A DNA stretch of 34,558 bases, from NCBI GenBank assembly GCA_012267385.1, contig JAAXGW010000029.1, forward strand, positions 1 to 34,558. Direction: 5' to 3'. Position 1 is the stretch's first letter, and every line of letters begins with the position of its first letter. The notes under the pieces are model-generated. The model saw only the letters and a list, made by a program, of their open reading frames with translations. It did no database searches and was not told the origin of the DNA. A program made the translations under genes and the position numbers. The DNA is from OMG group bacterium. Its GTDB lineage: Bacteria; Pseudomonadota; Gammaproteobacteria; Pseudomonadales; Azotimanducaceae. This document shows positions 33,668-34,558 of the stretch, piece by piece.

Positions 33668-34477
33668 TTAGTCTTCCTTTGGTTGCAGTACACGTTCGAA
33701 AAACTTTTCAAGTCTACCCCAAGCATGTTCTGCAGGTTCTTTATTGGTTTCCACGTCGCGCTCGACGTAAAGCCAAAATCCGTGTGCGACGGGGTCATAG
33801 ACATGAATGTCGTTCGGGATTCCTGCCTCCCGCAGTGCTTCAGTAAATTTTTCGACACTCTCAACTGAAATACCGCGATCCTGTCCAGCAAAGGTGCCAT
33901 GAATTTCATGGTGAATATGGGAAAGTCTTTCTGGATCTTCTATCAGCGAGCCGTAAAAGATCGCAGTGCCTTCATGATGTTCGCCGCCCATTGCGAATGT
34001 AAGGGCTACACCGCCACCGAAACACCAACCGATCGTCGCAACCGTACCATTAGAATCGTCTCGATCTTTGAGATACTGCACGGCGGCGTTCAAGTTCGAA
34101 ACGATCTTCTCTTCGTCCCCACGGGCCTTTCTCATAAGTGCGATATTCTCGTCTCGATTCGACCCAGTCTCTCCTTCGTAGAGATCTGCCGCTAAAGCGA
34201 TATAGCCTTCTTTAGCCAATGCATCCGCAACTTGTTTGATGCGTTCGACAACGCCGTTCCATTCGTGAATCAAGATTATCGCGCCAAATGGACCGTCTCC
34301 TTCGGGTTCAGCTAAGTACCCCTTAGCACCTTCAAAGTACTCCAATAGTTGTCCGCTCGGTGGAGCACCTTTTCCTTCGATGGTATCAAGAATTATAGAT
34401 TCTCCCTGCGCGAGGCAGTGTCCTGACAAATAAACGGTAAACAGAAAACACACGAGTGGTAAACGTCTGGTATTCAT
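33668..34477 (-). CDS. Exported dienelactone-hydrolase-family protein
   Basis: I start at ATG 34477 because GGGAGG lies at the right distance, giving a signal peptide MNTRRLPLVCFLFTVYLSGH cut near CLA-QG (269 residues). The alpha/beta-hydrolase core has IGWCFGGG (nucleophile Cys152), AGQDRG (Asp200) and YDPVAHGFW (His232), the Cys-Asp-His triad of dienelactone hydrolases. The predicted export to the periplasm or cell surface is unusual for classic dienelactone hydrolases, which act in the cytoplasm on chloroaromatic breakdown; exported relatives have varied esterase roles. There are no catechol-pathway genes nearby. It is 127 bp upstream of trxB on the same strand, and its own promoter would lie beyond 34496. 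Confidence 0.87.
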   Translation of the reverse strand: MNTRRLPLVCFLFTVYLSGHCLAQGESIILDTIEGKGAPPSGQLLEYFEGAKGYLAEPEGDGPFGAIILIHEWNGVVERIKQVADALAKEGYIALAADLYEGETGSNRDENIALMRKARGDEEKIVSNLNAAVQYLKDRDDSNGTVATIGWCFGGGVALTFAMGGEHHEGTAIFYGSLIEDPERLSHIHHEIHGTFAGQDRGISVESVEKFTEALREAGIPNDIHVYDPVAHGFWLYVERDVETNKEPAEHAWGRLEKFFERVLQPKED

Positions 34478-34558
34478 GCGATCTAAACCTCCCAAGAGTG
34501 TTTGCGATAGTTCCCTTAGATAGTAACGATGGGGACTTATATACGAAACTACACACCA

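Overview
The window looks like part of the chromosome of a gammaproteobacterium, probably marine or otherwise aquatic, with moderate GC (by eye in the mid-40s percent). Three things support this. The clpS-clpA / infA / aat / trxB neighbourhood beside an NADP-type icd is the one familiar from gammaproteobacteria. A bacterial FAN1 nuclease gene overlaps a nuclease-helicase gene. A two-component pair belongs to the proteobacterial dedicated sortase family. I cannot name a genus.

Left edge (1-1958). A GC-rich IS256-family transposase remnant, broken by three in-frame TGA codons, runs off the left edge. Its terminal repeat abuts the 3' part of a beta-sandwich repeat gene that it appears to have cut. 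Next comes a tRNA-Leu(UAA) gene split by a 233-nt group I intron between anticodon bases U34 and A35, the position used by the cyanobacterial/plastid tRNA-Leu intron. An intact tRNA-Leu(UAG) follows on the other strand.

2002-8678 holds an EntD-like phosphopantetheinyl transferase convergent with a class I acyl-CoA ligase. Divergent from the ligase is a two-gene DNA-repair operon: a FAN1-type VRR-NUC nuclease, and an XPD/DinG-like Fe-S helicase with an N-terminal PD-(D/E)XK-like domain.

8956-19360 holds two tandem paralogous membrane-anchored helical-repeat proteins (the first frameshifted), pyruvate kinase, a TauE/SafE permease, a MORN-repeat protein overlapping a transmembrane pseudokinase-TPR protein, and an MBL-fold hydrolase. 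The MORN/pseudokinase pair and the paralog pair are the least understood parts.

19399-25777 holds the sortase-type histidine kinase and response regulator with no sortase or substrate in view, a perfect parS palindrome (22454-22469), a CNT nucleoside transporter, a lone ExbD/TolR-like gene, and an AT-rich gap with DnaA boxes running into the 3' end of hemF. tRNA-Gly(GCC) follows. A parS about 2 kb from clustered DnaA boxes suggests an origin-proximal location.

25971-34558 holds two tandem duplicated small membrane proteins, then icd, clpS and clpA on the plus strand. On the minus strand follow a small exported beta-rich protein, infA, aat, trxB and an exported dienelactone-hydrolase-like enzyme. 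ClpS, ClpA and Aat form one functional unit: Aat adds Leu/Phe to N termini and ClpS delivers those substrates to ClpA. Non-ATG starts (TTG/GTG) are unusually common.
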